NCBI GenBank assembly: GCA_003445035.1
Contig: DLVV01000127.1
Location: 6,928 to 22,112, forward strand
DNA: 15,185 nucleotides
Direction of reading: 5' to 3'
Source: Planctomycetaceae bacterium
Lineage (GTDB): Bacteria > Planctomycetota > Planctomycetia > Planctomycetales > Planctomycetaceae
The notes beneath the pieces were generated by a model. That model was not told where the DNA came from. It saw only the letters and a list, made by a program, of their open reading frames with translations, and ran no database searches. A program made the position numbers and the translations under genes. Each line of letters opens with the position of its first letter. The stretch's first letter is position 1. Shown here one piece after another: positions 7,688 through 14,351 of the stretch.

Positions 7688-8632
7688 TCACCCGGTCTCG
7701 GGCAAAAACGAGGGCATGTTGATTCCATCAAACGGCTGCCAGTCACCGCGGACCTGGCAGAAGTGCATCTCGCAGTTGCGAGCACCCCACGAGTACATCC
7801 GCGCGACGAGTTCGGCCTTTTCCATCGGCACCAGGAAGACGGGGGTTCGCCCCGGATAGCGATTCAACCCGTCGCGGATCAGTGCCGCAGCCGTCTCCTC
7901 GTCCCGTGCCACGCACGGGCCCAGCATGTTCATTGCCTGGTGCCCGCAGCTGATCATCCAGCCATCGAGCCCCCTGTCCGGGTTCTCGCAGACCGACACC
8001 GACCAGATGTCCAAATCGTTCTCGATGCAGTAACGGTAATCCTCGCGCCGCGTGATGCCGCTGACAGACATTTCCAGTTCAGCCATGGCATCGACATCGT
8101 GGTCGCCCGCCTCGCGGACATCGCCATCGCGTCGGGTGACCTGGGCGATACCCCCCTCGGGCACCTCCAGCAACATGTCCTGGTAGGAGTACCTCGGAAC
8201 AAAACCGTACCTGTTGTAGAGCGAGAACGAATCGAGGTTCAGGGCACTTTGTGTCAGCCTCAGCGAGCCGAAATTGTTCGAATCGGTGAACTCGATGATG
8301 TGGCGCAACAACGCGCTGCCGACACCGTGCCCGAAATAGTTGGGATGCACTGTCATGATCCCCAGCGACACATGGTGTTCGCGGGGGTGGTAGAAACACG
8401 AACCCATCAATCGACCGGTCCGCTCGTTTTCGGCCACCACCGTACAACCCGGTTCCACGGCGTGGTACACATCGTAGAAGACCTCGGTCACCACCGGCCC
8501 ACCGTGGAAGATGTCGGGCATCCCGTGGCGGTTGTACCACGAGTTGATCGAGGAATAGATCAGCTCGGCCACTTCCGCCCTGTCGCCGTCGGCCATGGGT
8601 CTCAGGGTGTAATTGTCCATGGCGAATCGCAT
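7688..8632 (-). CDS. GNAT family N-acetyltransferase, probably two tandem GNAT domains
   Basis: A 314-residue protein if started at 8632; an in-frame ATG at 8620 is equally possible, and neither has a clear Shine-Dalgarno. The N-terminal GNAT domain (about 8-155) opens with NYTLRPMADGD and has the acetyl-CoA-binding motif A in VHPNYFGHGVGSALL (95-109). The usual Arg/Gln of the R/Q-x-x-G-x-G loop is replaced there by Phe. The segment SLYNRYGFVPR (137-147) is the typical C-terminal GNAT strand. The second half (about 175-300), with LGPCVARDEETAAALIRDGL and a PVFLVPMEKAELVARM region, resembles the Acetyltransf_18-type C-terminal domain. Family members transfer an acetyl group from acetyl-CoA to an amine; the substrate is not evident. 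The gene precedes the amidase by 25 nt and diverges from the CinA-like/nucleotidyltransferase gene across 122 nt. Confidence 0.87.
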   Translation of the reverse strand: MRFAMDNYTLRPMADGDRAEVAELIYSSINSWYNRHGMPDIFHGGPVVTEVFYDVYHAVEPGCTVVAENERTGRLMGSCFYHPREHHVSLGIMTVHPNYFGHGVGSALLRHIIEFTDSNNFGSLRLTQSALNLDSFSLYNRYGFVPRYSYQDMLLEVPEGGIAQVTRRDGDVREAGDHDVDAMAELEMSVSGITRREDYRYCIENDLDIWSVSVCENPDRGLDGWMISCGHQAMNMLGPCVARDEETAAALIRDGLNRYPGRTPVFLVPMEKAELVARMYSWGARNCEMHFCQVRGDWQPFDGINMPSFLPETG

Positions 8633-8743
8633 GATCGGGGAGCGTTGAAGACGGACCGTCGGCCAGCCGAGCCACAGCTTACGGCAGCCTCGTGTGGGCG
8701 ACAACTTGGCCGGACATTGCCGAGGCCAGGAGAATCGGTTACC

Positions 8744-8748
8744 AAGGG
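8744..8748 (+). promoter_or_regulatory. Shine-Dalgarno site supporting the GTG start at 8755
   Basis: AAGGG is followed by 6 nt and GTG. It supports a GTG start for the CinA-like/nucleotidyltransferase gene. The remaining 122-nt divergent gap to the GNAT gene (8633-8754) shows no promoter boxes I trust. Confidence 0.55.
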
Positions 8749-8754
8749 TGAACC

Positions 8755-9933
8755 GTGAGCCAGACACCCACAGACCGGCTGACCGAGACGATCTCGGCGA
8801 TCCATGACAGCCCGACCCGGGCCGCCCTGTCCATCACCGGTGGCGGCAGCCGGTCGCTGTCGCGGCTACTGACGGTTTCGGGTGCCTCCAGAACGGTCAT
8901 CGAGGGCCTGGTCCCCTACTCGTCGGCGTCACTGAGTGAATACCTCGGCCGCCGTCCCGACCGTTTCTGCGACGAGGCAACGGCACTGGCGATGGCCGTC
9001 GTCGCCCACGGCCGGGCCGCCTCCCTGTCCGAAGAAGATGGCCAGGAGCCGGAACTCCCCGATTCCCTGCTCGGACTGGGAGCCACCGCCTCGCTCGCCT
9101 CGGACCGGCCCAAGCAAGGAGATCACCGGGCACTGGTCGCCCTGCAGACGAACTCCACCACGATCCTCGCCCGACTCGATCTCGAAAAGAACGCCCGCAG
9201 CCGGTCCGAAGAGGAGGACCTGGTGGCGGAGCTGATCATCGGATTGCTGGCCGAGGAGTCCGGAGTGAAACAGTGTCCGGAACTCTCGTTGACCGACGCC
9301 GATCGTCTGGACATCCACCGCACCGTCGCTTCGCCGGAACTCGCCGACGTCTGGAATCGACGGCAGCCGATCGCCTGGAGCCTGGCCGATGGCAGCTGGT
9401 CACTCCAACCAACCGTCCCTCCGGCCGGCATCCTCTCGGGCTCTTTCGCACCCCGGCACCAGGGGCATGTCGAGTTGCAACAGGCGGCCGAATCGATCCT
9501 CGGTGGTCCGGTGCACTACGAACTCCCCGCCGTCAACGCCGACAAGCCCCCTTTGGACTTCCGGACGATCGAAACACGACGCACGGTGTTCACTGATCAT
9601 CCGCTGGCAATCACCTCGGCACCGACTTTCTCGCAAAAGGCCGAACTGTTTCCCGGAACCTCGTTCGTCATCGGCGCCGATACGGCGATTCGCGTGATCG
9701 ACCCGCGGTTCTACAATGATGATCCCGACGAGCGGGATGCGGCCCTGGCGAAGATCGCCGATTGCGACTGCCGATTCCTGGTCGCCGGCCGAATGACCGA
9801 TGACCGGTTCCTGGATCTCGAGTCACTGAAACTGCCACCTGGCAGCGAGTCGCTTTTCAGCGAAATCCCCGCAGATGTGTTTCGCTGTGACGTGTCTTCT
9901 TCGGAGATCCGCAACACCGCGAGAGATGCGTGA
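8755..9933 (+). CDS. Fusion of CinA-C/PncC-like domain and HxGH nucleotidyltransferase domain
   Basis: A 392-residue cytosolic protein with two domains. Residues 12-170 resemble the CinA C-terminal (PncC, NMN deamidase) fold: VSGASRTVIEGLVPYS (41-56), then LGLGATASLASDRPKQGDHR (106-125) followed by a VALQT strand. The ESCTGG active-site segment is not present; the equivalent stretch reads SITGGGS (26-32). Residues 224-390 form a cytidylyltransferase-like domain: GSFAPRHQGH (229-238) carries the HxGH motif (H235, H238), FVIGADTAIR (304-313) follows, and VSSSEIR (380-386) matches the terminal SSTxIR nucleotide-binding motif of NadD/NMNAT-type enzymes. I infer nucleotide-cofactor chemistry, possibly at NMN/NaMN, but the substrate is unproven. 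From memory, the same order and several motifs occur in a plant protein family annotated only as nucleotidylyl transferase superfamily. It starts with GTG after AAGGG. Confidence 0.85.
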   Translation: MSQTPTDRLTETISAIHDSPTRAALSITGGGSRSLSRLLTVSGASRTVIEGLVPYSSASLSEYLGRRPDRFCDEATALAMAVVAHGRAASLSEEDGQEPELPDSLLGLGATASLASDRPKQGDHRALVALQTNSTTILARLDLEKNARSRSEEEDLVAELIIGLLAEESGVKQCPELSLTDADRLDIHRTVASPELADVWNRRQPIAWSLADGSWSLQPTVPPAGILSGSFAPRHQGHVELQQAAESILGGPVHYELPAVNADKPPLDFRTIETRRTVFTDHPLAITSAPTFSQKAELFPGTSFVIGADTAIRVIDPRFYNDDPDERDAALAKIADCDCRFLVAGRMTDDRFLDLESLKLPPGSESLFSEIPADVFRCDVSSSEIRNTARDA

Positions 9934-10014
9934 GGGCCGTGGTGGTGACGCCACCGGGAAACGCATCAAGTCCAGGCGGTCGATGAACCGATTCGGACAA
10001 CAGGTGTCTGCGCG

Positions 10015-10029
10015 CGACCGCACCGGTCG
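10015..10029 (+). repeat. Perfect short inverted repeat in the 9934-10058 gap
   Basis: CGACCG and CGGTCG flank a CAC loop, a possible 6-bp GC stem, 29 nt before the start of the next gene. No T-run follows, so it does not look like a Rho-independent terminator. The rest of this 125-nt gap shows only a weaker 5-bp stem (9941-9955) and the Shine-Dalgarno AGGGA (10048-10052). The function is unknown and it may be chance. Confidence 0.25.
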
Positions 10030-10058
10030 AGGGTCGCAGCCATGAGCAGGGACGCTCG

Positions 10059-10949
10059 ATGAACCAGTCACCCTCAAGCAACCACCGGACTGCCTGTCGC
10101 CAGGTCGCCCTGGTCACCACGGTGGTCACCCTGATCTTGAGCGGGTTCACCCAGGCCGAAGAAAAGACTCCGTCTCGCCCCCAATCGCCTCGACGTGTGA
10201 AACTGCACGTCGAGGAAATCGAAGCCGCCACGTCGTCCGAACACGCCCGCCAGACGATCGCTGCGGGCATCCCGCTCGACAGGCTCGAAGATCATCACAG
10301 GGTTCAGGTCGAAGCCCTTTTGGCCAACCGTTCGCTGTTTCGTTGTCTGCCGGCATTGAGAATCGAACTCGAACCATCCAGCTACGAGTTCTACCGTCGG
10401 CAGCCGGAGATTGCGGTAGCCATCTGGCAAGTCCTGGGTATCTCGGAAGTTAAGCTCAAACCAATCGTGCGTGATCACTACACCGTGGACAGCACGGACG
10501 GTTCACGAGGGACAATCGAAATCCTGCTACGGACAGACGACCTGTTGATCGTTCGGGGAACCGGCAACTGGCACAGTGGCCTGTTGCCGGTACCGATCCG
10601 CAGCGAGGGGCTGTTTGTTCTGCGTCACCGGTTCGAGCAGGACCGAGACGGGCGACGTTTCGTGACCCACCAGGCCGCCTTGTTCCTGGCATTCCCGCAG
10701 CAGTCGGTCCGCAACGTGGCGAAGCTGATCTCACCGGTCACCAACTTAATCGCGGACCGCAACTTCCGGGACATCAGCCTGTTCCTGAGAATGATGCAGG
10801 TCGCATCGGTGCAACGCCCCGGGTGGGTGGAGAGAATTGCCGGCCGGCTCAAAGGACTGACCCGGTCGCAGCGGGACGAGTTCCTTAAGACCGCCGCCCG
10901 CGCAGTGGTCACCGCCAGGCGGATTCGTGAGACGGCTTCTCAGCGTTGA
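10059..10949 (+). CDS. Secreted hypothetical protein
   Basis: A 296-residue protein of no family I can name. Residues 1-33 form a Sec-type signal peptide: basic N-region with R10 and R14, hydrophobic VALVTTVVTLILSGF at 16-30, and a likely cleavage site after TQA. No lipobox Cys is present, so it is probably periplasmic rather than a lipoprotein. The mature part is mixed alpha/beta. Notable segments are LPALRIELEPSSYEFYRRQP (97-116), a region at about 148-205 that looks beta-rich, and a basic helical C-terminus after about 255. I see no catalytic motif. The ATG is supported by AGGGA 6 nt upstream (10048-10052). It follows the CinA-like/nucleotidyltransferase gene after 125 nt on the same strand and ends 10 nt inside the convergent small membrane protein gene. 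It is a real gene judged by signal peptide, ribosome site and frame length. Confidence 0.75.
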   Translation: MNQSPSSNHRTACRQVALVTTVVTLILSGFTQAEEKTPSRPQSPRRVKLHVEEIEAATSSEHARQTIAAGIPLDRLEDHHRVQVEALLANRSLFRCLPALRIELEPSSYEFYRRQPEIAVAIWQVLGISEVKLKPIVRDHYTVDSTDGSRGTIEILLRTDDLLIVRGTGNWHSGLLPVPIRSEGLFVLRHRFEQDRDGRRFVTHQAALFLAFPQQSVRNVAKLISPVTNLIADRNFRDISLFLRMMQVASVQRPGWVERIAGRLKGLTRSQRDEFLKTAARAVVTARRIRETASQR

Positions 10950-11290
10950 GTTGTCCGCGGCTTGAACACCACCGCGATGAAGGTGATCACGCCCAGGAAC
11001 GGCAGGAGCACCATGAACACTTTTGGCCTAAAGGCGAGTGCCGCCATGATCCCCACGACAATGAAGAACAGCTTGAGCGTGATCTTGGTGCCGGGAGTCG
11101 AACCGAAGCGGCCGGGCAGAGCCAACCACAGGCAGACGAACACGACCCCGATGCGGACCATCCCGCCCTTGGCCCCTTCGGCCCATTGACCGTCGGGATC
11201 GATCCACCACACGACGACGGCCGCCGCCAGGAACCCCAGCGCCACCAGGCCCACCAGAGGGCGACTCGGACCCTGGTTCTTTTCGCTCAT
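10940..11290 (-). CDS. Small four-helix membrane protein, hypothetical
   Basis: A 116-residue protein with about four hydrophobic segments, near residues 12-30, 44-60, 70-87 and 91-109, ending in a basic tail (KPRTTQR). The start at 11290 (MSEKNQGPSRP) is chosen because the first helix follows directly; the frame runs up to 11425, but that stretch lies within cinA and has no membrane character. No clear Shine-Dalgarno is visible. I recognise no domain. It is the last gene of the floA-GT4-cinA cluster, 55 nt after cinA with an inverted repeat in the gap, so it may be read through or have its own promoter. Its stop codon lies inside the end of the convergent secreted-protein gene (10-nt overlap). 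Confidence 0.75.
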   Translation of the reverse strand: MSEKNQGPSRPLVGLVALGFLAAAVVVWWIDPDGQWAEGAKGGMVRIGVVFVCLWLALPGRFGSTPGTKITLKLFFIVVGIMAALAFRPKVFMVLLPFLGVITFIAVVFKPRTTQR

Positions 11291-11307
11291 CGGGGCATTA
11301 TGCTCGC

Positions 11308-11325
11308 TGATCCCCCGAGGGATCA
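11308..11325 (-). repeat. Perfect inverted repeat between cinA and the small membrane protein gene
   Basis: TGATCCC (11308-11314) and GGGATCA (11319-11325) surround a 4-nt loop. The position, 20 nt after the cinA stop and 17 nt before the next start, fits an operator, an attenuator-like stem or an mRNA-stability hairpin. No T-run follows on the minus strand, so a classical terminator is unlikely. The minus strand reads CATAAT just downstream (11297-11302), which resembles a -10 box but has no convincing -35 partner. Confidence 0.45.
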
Positions 11326-11345
11326 ATGACAGGTTGGTCACCCGG

Positions 11346-12590
11346 TCAGTTCTCTGCAGGCAGCATCCCGCGGAGCAGATCCAGGGCGGTCTTGGCCGAA
11401 CGACTGCGGGTGAACGACACGTCACCGAGCAGGGTCAGCGACTTCGTTTTGACCCCATCAGGTCCGGCACAGGCAACCCATGTGGTCGGAGCCTCGGCCT
11501 CGGGATCATCGGGATCGTAATCCGGACAATCGGCCACCGACAGGGCGTAATCGGACCCGTAGTGATCGCGGCAAAGCGTCGCCAGGTCCCTCGCCGTCGA
11601 CTCGCTGTTCCCCTCCCTCTCGATCCGCCCGTCTCCGCCGAACGCTCGGCCCATGCCACTGGCGTCGGTCAGGACATGACCACCAGCCAGGCACTTCTCC
11701 GCTCCGCCAACGTCGCTCAGCCACGACATCAACACCCCGCCTGTCCCGATTTCAGCGGTCGCCAGCGATCTGTTCCGCTGGACCAGGCCACTGACCACGA
11801 CACTCGCGAGCGAATCGTCACCCTCGCCGAAAACCAGTTCTCCGAGACATTCGCGGATCTCGTGGCGAGCCCGCTGGATCTTCTCGACACACTCCTCTTC
11901 GCTGGATCCGCTGGCATTGATCCGGAGCGTGATAGTCGCTTCGTGCACGGTGATCCCCACCTCCGGATCGTGATCGCGACCGGTCAATTTCCCCAGCATC
12001 TCTTCGGCCGTGGATTCTCCGACGCCGAAACAGTGCACCAGCGCCCGTTTCATCACCTGCCCGGAACCGACCAGGTGCGGCTTCACTTCACGGGCGAACA
12101 TCCTCTTCATCTCGCTGGGCACCCCGGGCATCGCGATCAGTTGACACACCCCGTCTTCGCCACGGTCACGTTCCATCCAGATTCCCGGCGCGGTTCCACG
12201 GGGGTTTTCGATCGCCCGGCTTCCGGCCGGCAACATCGCCTGCACGCGATTGCGGTCGGGCATCGGCCGATTGCGACGCGCGAACAGGTCGGTGATGTGA
12301 GCCAGGCAGGCGTCGTCGAGTACCAGTTCCACACCCGCCAGGGCCGCAAGGGCGTCGCGGGTGATGTCATCGAGCGTGGGACCCAACCCCCCGGTAATCA
12401 GTACAAGGTTGCAGCGGCCCGAGGCGATCCGGAAGACCTCGGTCATCGCCTCGAGCGAATCGGCCATCGTGGTGTGGTAGGCGACCGGGATGCCGAGGTT
12501 GGCCAGTTCGAGACTGAGCCACTGGCTGTTGGTGTCCAGCTTGGCCCCGCTGGTCAACTCGCTGCCGATCGCAACAACTTCCGCTTTCAT
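11346..12590 (-). CDS. cinA: CinA family protein with degenerate C-terminal deamidase domain
   Basis: A 414-residue protein, the normal length of two-domain CinA. The N-terminal MoCF/COG1058 domain (about 1-170) is intact: AEVVAIGSELTSG (3-15), NSQWLSLELANLGI (21-34), ITGGLGPTLDDITRD (65-79), and IAMPGVPSEM (152-161). This domain is a putative ADP-ribose pyrophosphatase in characterised CinA proteins. The C-terminal PncC (NMN deamidase) domain (about 256-412) is recognisable from SLATAE and the ending ALDLLRGML. However, the ESCTGG motif reads EIGTGG (280-285), losing Ser and Cys, and the GIAGPxGG loop is replaced by acidic DCPDYDPDDPEAEAPTT (354-370). I infer that NMN deamidase activity is lost or altered. 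The ATG overlaps the upstream glycosyltransferase stop (ATGA, 12587-12590), and AGGAAGGG lies 9 nt upstream inside that gene, indicating translational coupling. Confidence 0.92.
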   Translation of the reverse strand: MKAEVVAIGSELTSGAKLDTNSQWLSLELANLGIPVAYHTTMADSLEAMTEVFRIASGRCNLVLITGGLGPTLDDITRDALAALAGVELVLDDACLAHITDLFARRNRPMPDRNRVQAMLPAGSRAIENPRGTAPGIWMERDRGEDGVCQLIAMPGVPSEMKRMFAREVKPHLVGSGQVMKRALVHCFGVGESTAEEMLGKLTGRDHDPEVGITVHEATITLRINASGSSEEECVEKIQRARHEIRECLGELVFGEGDDSLASVVVSGLVQRNRSLATAEIGTGGVLMSWLSDVGGAEKCLAGGHVLTDASGMGRAFGGDGRIEREGNSESTARDLATLCRDHYGSDYALSVADCPDYDPDDPEAEAPTTWVACAGPDGVKTKSLTLLGDVSFTRSRSAKTALDLLRGMLPAEN

Positions 12591-13714
12591 TCCGTGCCGC
12601 CCTTCCTCGACTGGTTCAACACCTCTTTCGCCCGGATCACCTCTTTGTAGACGGACACGGTCCGTTCGACCATGGTGGCGGTCCCAAACCGAGCCAACAC
12701 GTCCCGCCGTCCCGCCTCGCCGATTGCCCGTGCGGCGACGGGGTCGTCCAACAGGCTCAACATCCGGCCGGCCAGCGCGGCACTGTCTTCAGGCGGCACC
12801 ACCATCCCGGTTTCGCCATCCCGGAGCACACTGCAGACACCGCCCACAGCCGAGGCAATCACCGGCCGGGCCAGCGACATCGCCTCGAGCATGATCGTTC
12901 CGAGTCCCTGCTGGAGCGACGGCAGGCAAAAGACGTCCATGGCTGCCAGGGCGCCAGAAAAATCCGGGCGGTTGGGCAGGAACGTCACCCTGTCGCGGAT
13001 CCCCAATTCCCCAGCCAATCGTCTCAGGTTGTTTTCCTCGGGCCCTGCCCCCGCCATCAGGAATTCGGCATCCCGTCCTGCGGCCAACACCTTCTGGGCG
13101 GCATTCAGAAAATACGGCAAGCCCTTGACCGCCTCGAGCGGCCCGGCGGTCCCCACACTCGGAACGTGATCGGGCTCAAGCACCCCGACCAGCCGCTGCA
13201 CGTCGGGCACGTCGACCCCACCAGGCACCACCACCACGCATTCGGCGGGAACACCCATCCGGTCGACCAGGCTCTCTCCCACCGCCTCACTGACCACCAG
13301 CACTTTCCGGACCGTTCGAGGCAGTTCGAATTGGTCCTGGCTCTGCAGGACCTCGTGAACGCTGACAATCAACGGCACGCCCCACTCATCCGCCAACCTC
13401 GCCCCCGAAGACACCATGTGCCGCGACTGGACGTGGATCAGGTCGGGGGGCTGGTCGGCGAAATCGGCGGTCAGTCGTCGACTGACCAGCCGGCCGATCA
13501 GTCGTTTCGAGAGTCCGTGGTACTGCCGAATCGACAATTCCCGGCGAACCTCCGACGAAAGCCGTTCGGCATCGCTGCAAACCACCAGGGGATCGAAGCC
13601 CTGCTCGGGCAGCCGTTCGGCCAACCGCAACGTCGTTGCGGTGCTGCCGCGAACTTCGAAGACGCCCGCCAACAACAGCACCCGGCACCGAGATTCAGAG
13701 CCCGCTTCGGCCAC
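12587..13714 (-). CDS. GT4-type (GT-B fold) glycosyltransferase
   Basis: A 375-residue cytosolic protein of typical GT4 length. The N-terminal acceptor domain starts at CRVLLLAGVFEVRGSTATTL (10-29), with the glycine-rich loop after strand one. The C-terminal donor domain (about 180-360) has PLEAVKGLPYFLNA (192-205, Lys197), FLMAGAGPEENNLRRL (218-233), and the donor-sugar motif SLQQGLGTIMLEAMSLARPV (266-285). In that E-x7-E motif the first Glu is Gln269, while the second is Glu277. Family members transfer a sugar from an activated nucleotide donor onto lipids, glycans or other acceptors; donor and acceptor are not evident. The GTG start at 13714 is chosen because AAGGG lies 5 nt upstream (13720-13724). 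It overlaps the preceding gene by 20 nt and cinA by 4 nt, so it sits in the middle of a coupled operon with floA. Confidence 0.9.
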   Translation of the reverse strand: MAEAGSESRCRVLLLAGVFEVRGSTATTLRLAERLPEQGFDPLVVCSDAERLSSEVRRELSIRQYHGLSKRLIGRLVSRRLTADFADQPPDLIHVQSRHMVSSGARLADEWGVPLIVSVHEVLQSQDQFELPRTVRKVLVVSEAVGESLVDRMGVPAECVVVVPGGVDVPDVQRLVGVLEPDHVPSVGTAGPLEAVKGLPYFLNAAQKVLAAGRDAEFLMAGAGPEENNLRRLAGELGIRDRVTFLPNRPDFSGALAAMDVFCLPSLQQGLGTIMLEAMSLARPVIASAVGGVCSVLRDGETGMVVPPEDSAALAGRMLSLLDDPVAARAIGEAGRRDVLARFGTATMVERTVSVYKEVIRAKEVLNQSRKGGTE

Positions 13715-14306
13715 GACGTCCCTTCGGACGCGACAGAATCTCGTGGACCAGCACCGCCTGGCGGATGCCGTCGGGTCGAGTCAGCAACCCGACCAGGTTC
13801 TCCACGGTCCAGTCACCGGAGTCAAACGAAACATTCGAACCCCTGCCGTCGCTCACCGATGGCCCCATGTGCGATGACACGCTCCGCTCGACGCGGTGTC
13901 CCAGATCCTGATCGACACGTCTGGACATCCGCTCGTCGGAGTCGCCGTCAAAGTCCCCATCGAAGTCATCGCCAACGACGTCCGAACTGATGTGCCGGTC
14001 CCCGATGACATGTCTCTCGGTGAGCCTCCTCGTTTTTTCCTGCACAACGGCGATTGTCGGCACCGTCGTGGTAACCTCCGGCGTCGGAGCGGGAGGCTGT
14101 CCCCCGCCTCTCACCTGCTGAAGGAAACGGTCAATTTCGGCCTGAACACGAACATCACCGTCGGCTTCCTCGCCCGGCCCGTCCGCCACCACGCCGGCCG
14201 CATTGGCGTTGCTCGACTCCTTGATCTTGTTGGCAACCCAACTGATCAGGGCGATGACGCCGATGATCAGCGGCACCACTTCCTTGATATCGGCCAACAA
14301 TCGCAT
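13695..14306 (-). CDS. Membrane-anchored hypothetical protein of the flotillin locus
   Basis: A 203-residue protein with one N-terminal membrane helix (about 8-25, VVPLIIGVIALISWVANK) and no cleavable signal, so the rest is anchored to the membrane. Residues 52-67 (VRVQAEIDRFLQQVRG) look helical, followed by a Pro/Thr-rich linker (70-84). The middle is charged, with an acidic stretch of repeated DFDGD (114-125), then RRVDQDLGHRVERSVSSHMG (129-148). The C-terminal segment WTVENLVGLLTRPDGIRQAV (166-185) continues into LVHEILSRPK. From memory, planctomycete proteins encoded just after floA share this plan: N-terminal helix, variable linker, and a C-terminal segment ending in a rQAvvLsEIL-type motif. 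I infer a FloA partner or membrane adaptor; no activity is known. It begins 45 nt after floA with no obvious Shine-Dalgarno and overlaps the glycosyltransferase by 20 nt. Confidence 0.8.
   Translation of the reverse strand: MRLLADIKEVVPLIIGVIALISWVANKIKESSNANAAGVVADGPGEEADGDVRVQAEIDRFLQQVRGGGQPPAPTPEVTTTVPTIAVVQEKTRRLTERHVIGDRHISSDVVGDDFDGDFDGDSDERMSRRVDQDLGHRVERSVSSHMGPSVSDGRGSNVSFDSGDWTVENLVGLLTRPDGIRQAVLVHEILSRPKGRRGRSGL
13720..13724 (-). promoter_or_regulatory. Shine-Dalgarno site supporting the GTG start at 13714
   Basis: AAGGG on the minus strand is followed by 5 nt and GTG. It lies inside the 3' end of the upstream hypothetical gene, consistent with coupled translation of the glycosyltransferase. 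Confidence 0.55.
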
Positions 14307-14351
14307 GATCGGTTTCTGTCGGTGAATCGGCAGCGTGGGAGTTGATGCCGG

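Noticed and set aside
6667..7722. Plus-strand open frame of 351 codons
   Set aside because: It is antisense to the amidase, which has a complete catalytic triad; the plus-strand product is Arg-rich and featureless.
7763..8758. Plus-strand open frame of 331 codons
   Set aside because: It is antisense to the GNAT gene and runs into the start of the next real plus-strand gene; no recognisable domain.
9941..9955. Possible terminator hairpin after the CinA-like/nucleotidyltransferase gene
   Set aside because: GGTGG/CCACC gives only a 5-bp stem with no following T-run, so it is too weak to call a terminator.
11334..12650. Plus-strand open frame of 438 codons
   Set aside because: It is antisense to cinA and the glycosyltransferase end; the true CinA motifs are on the minus strand.
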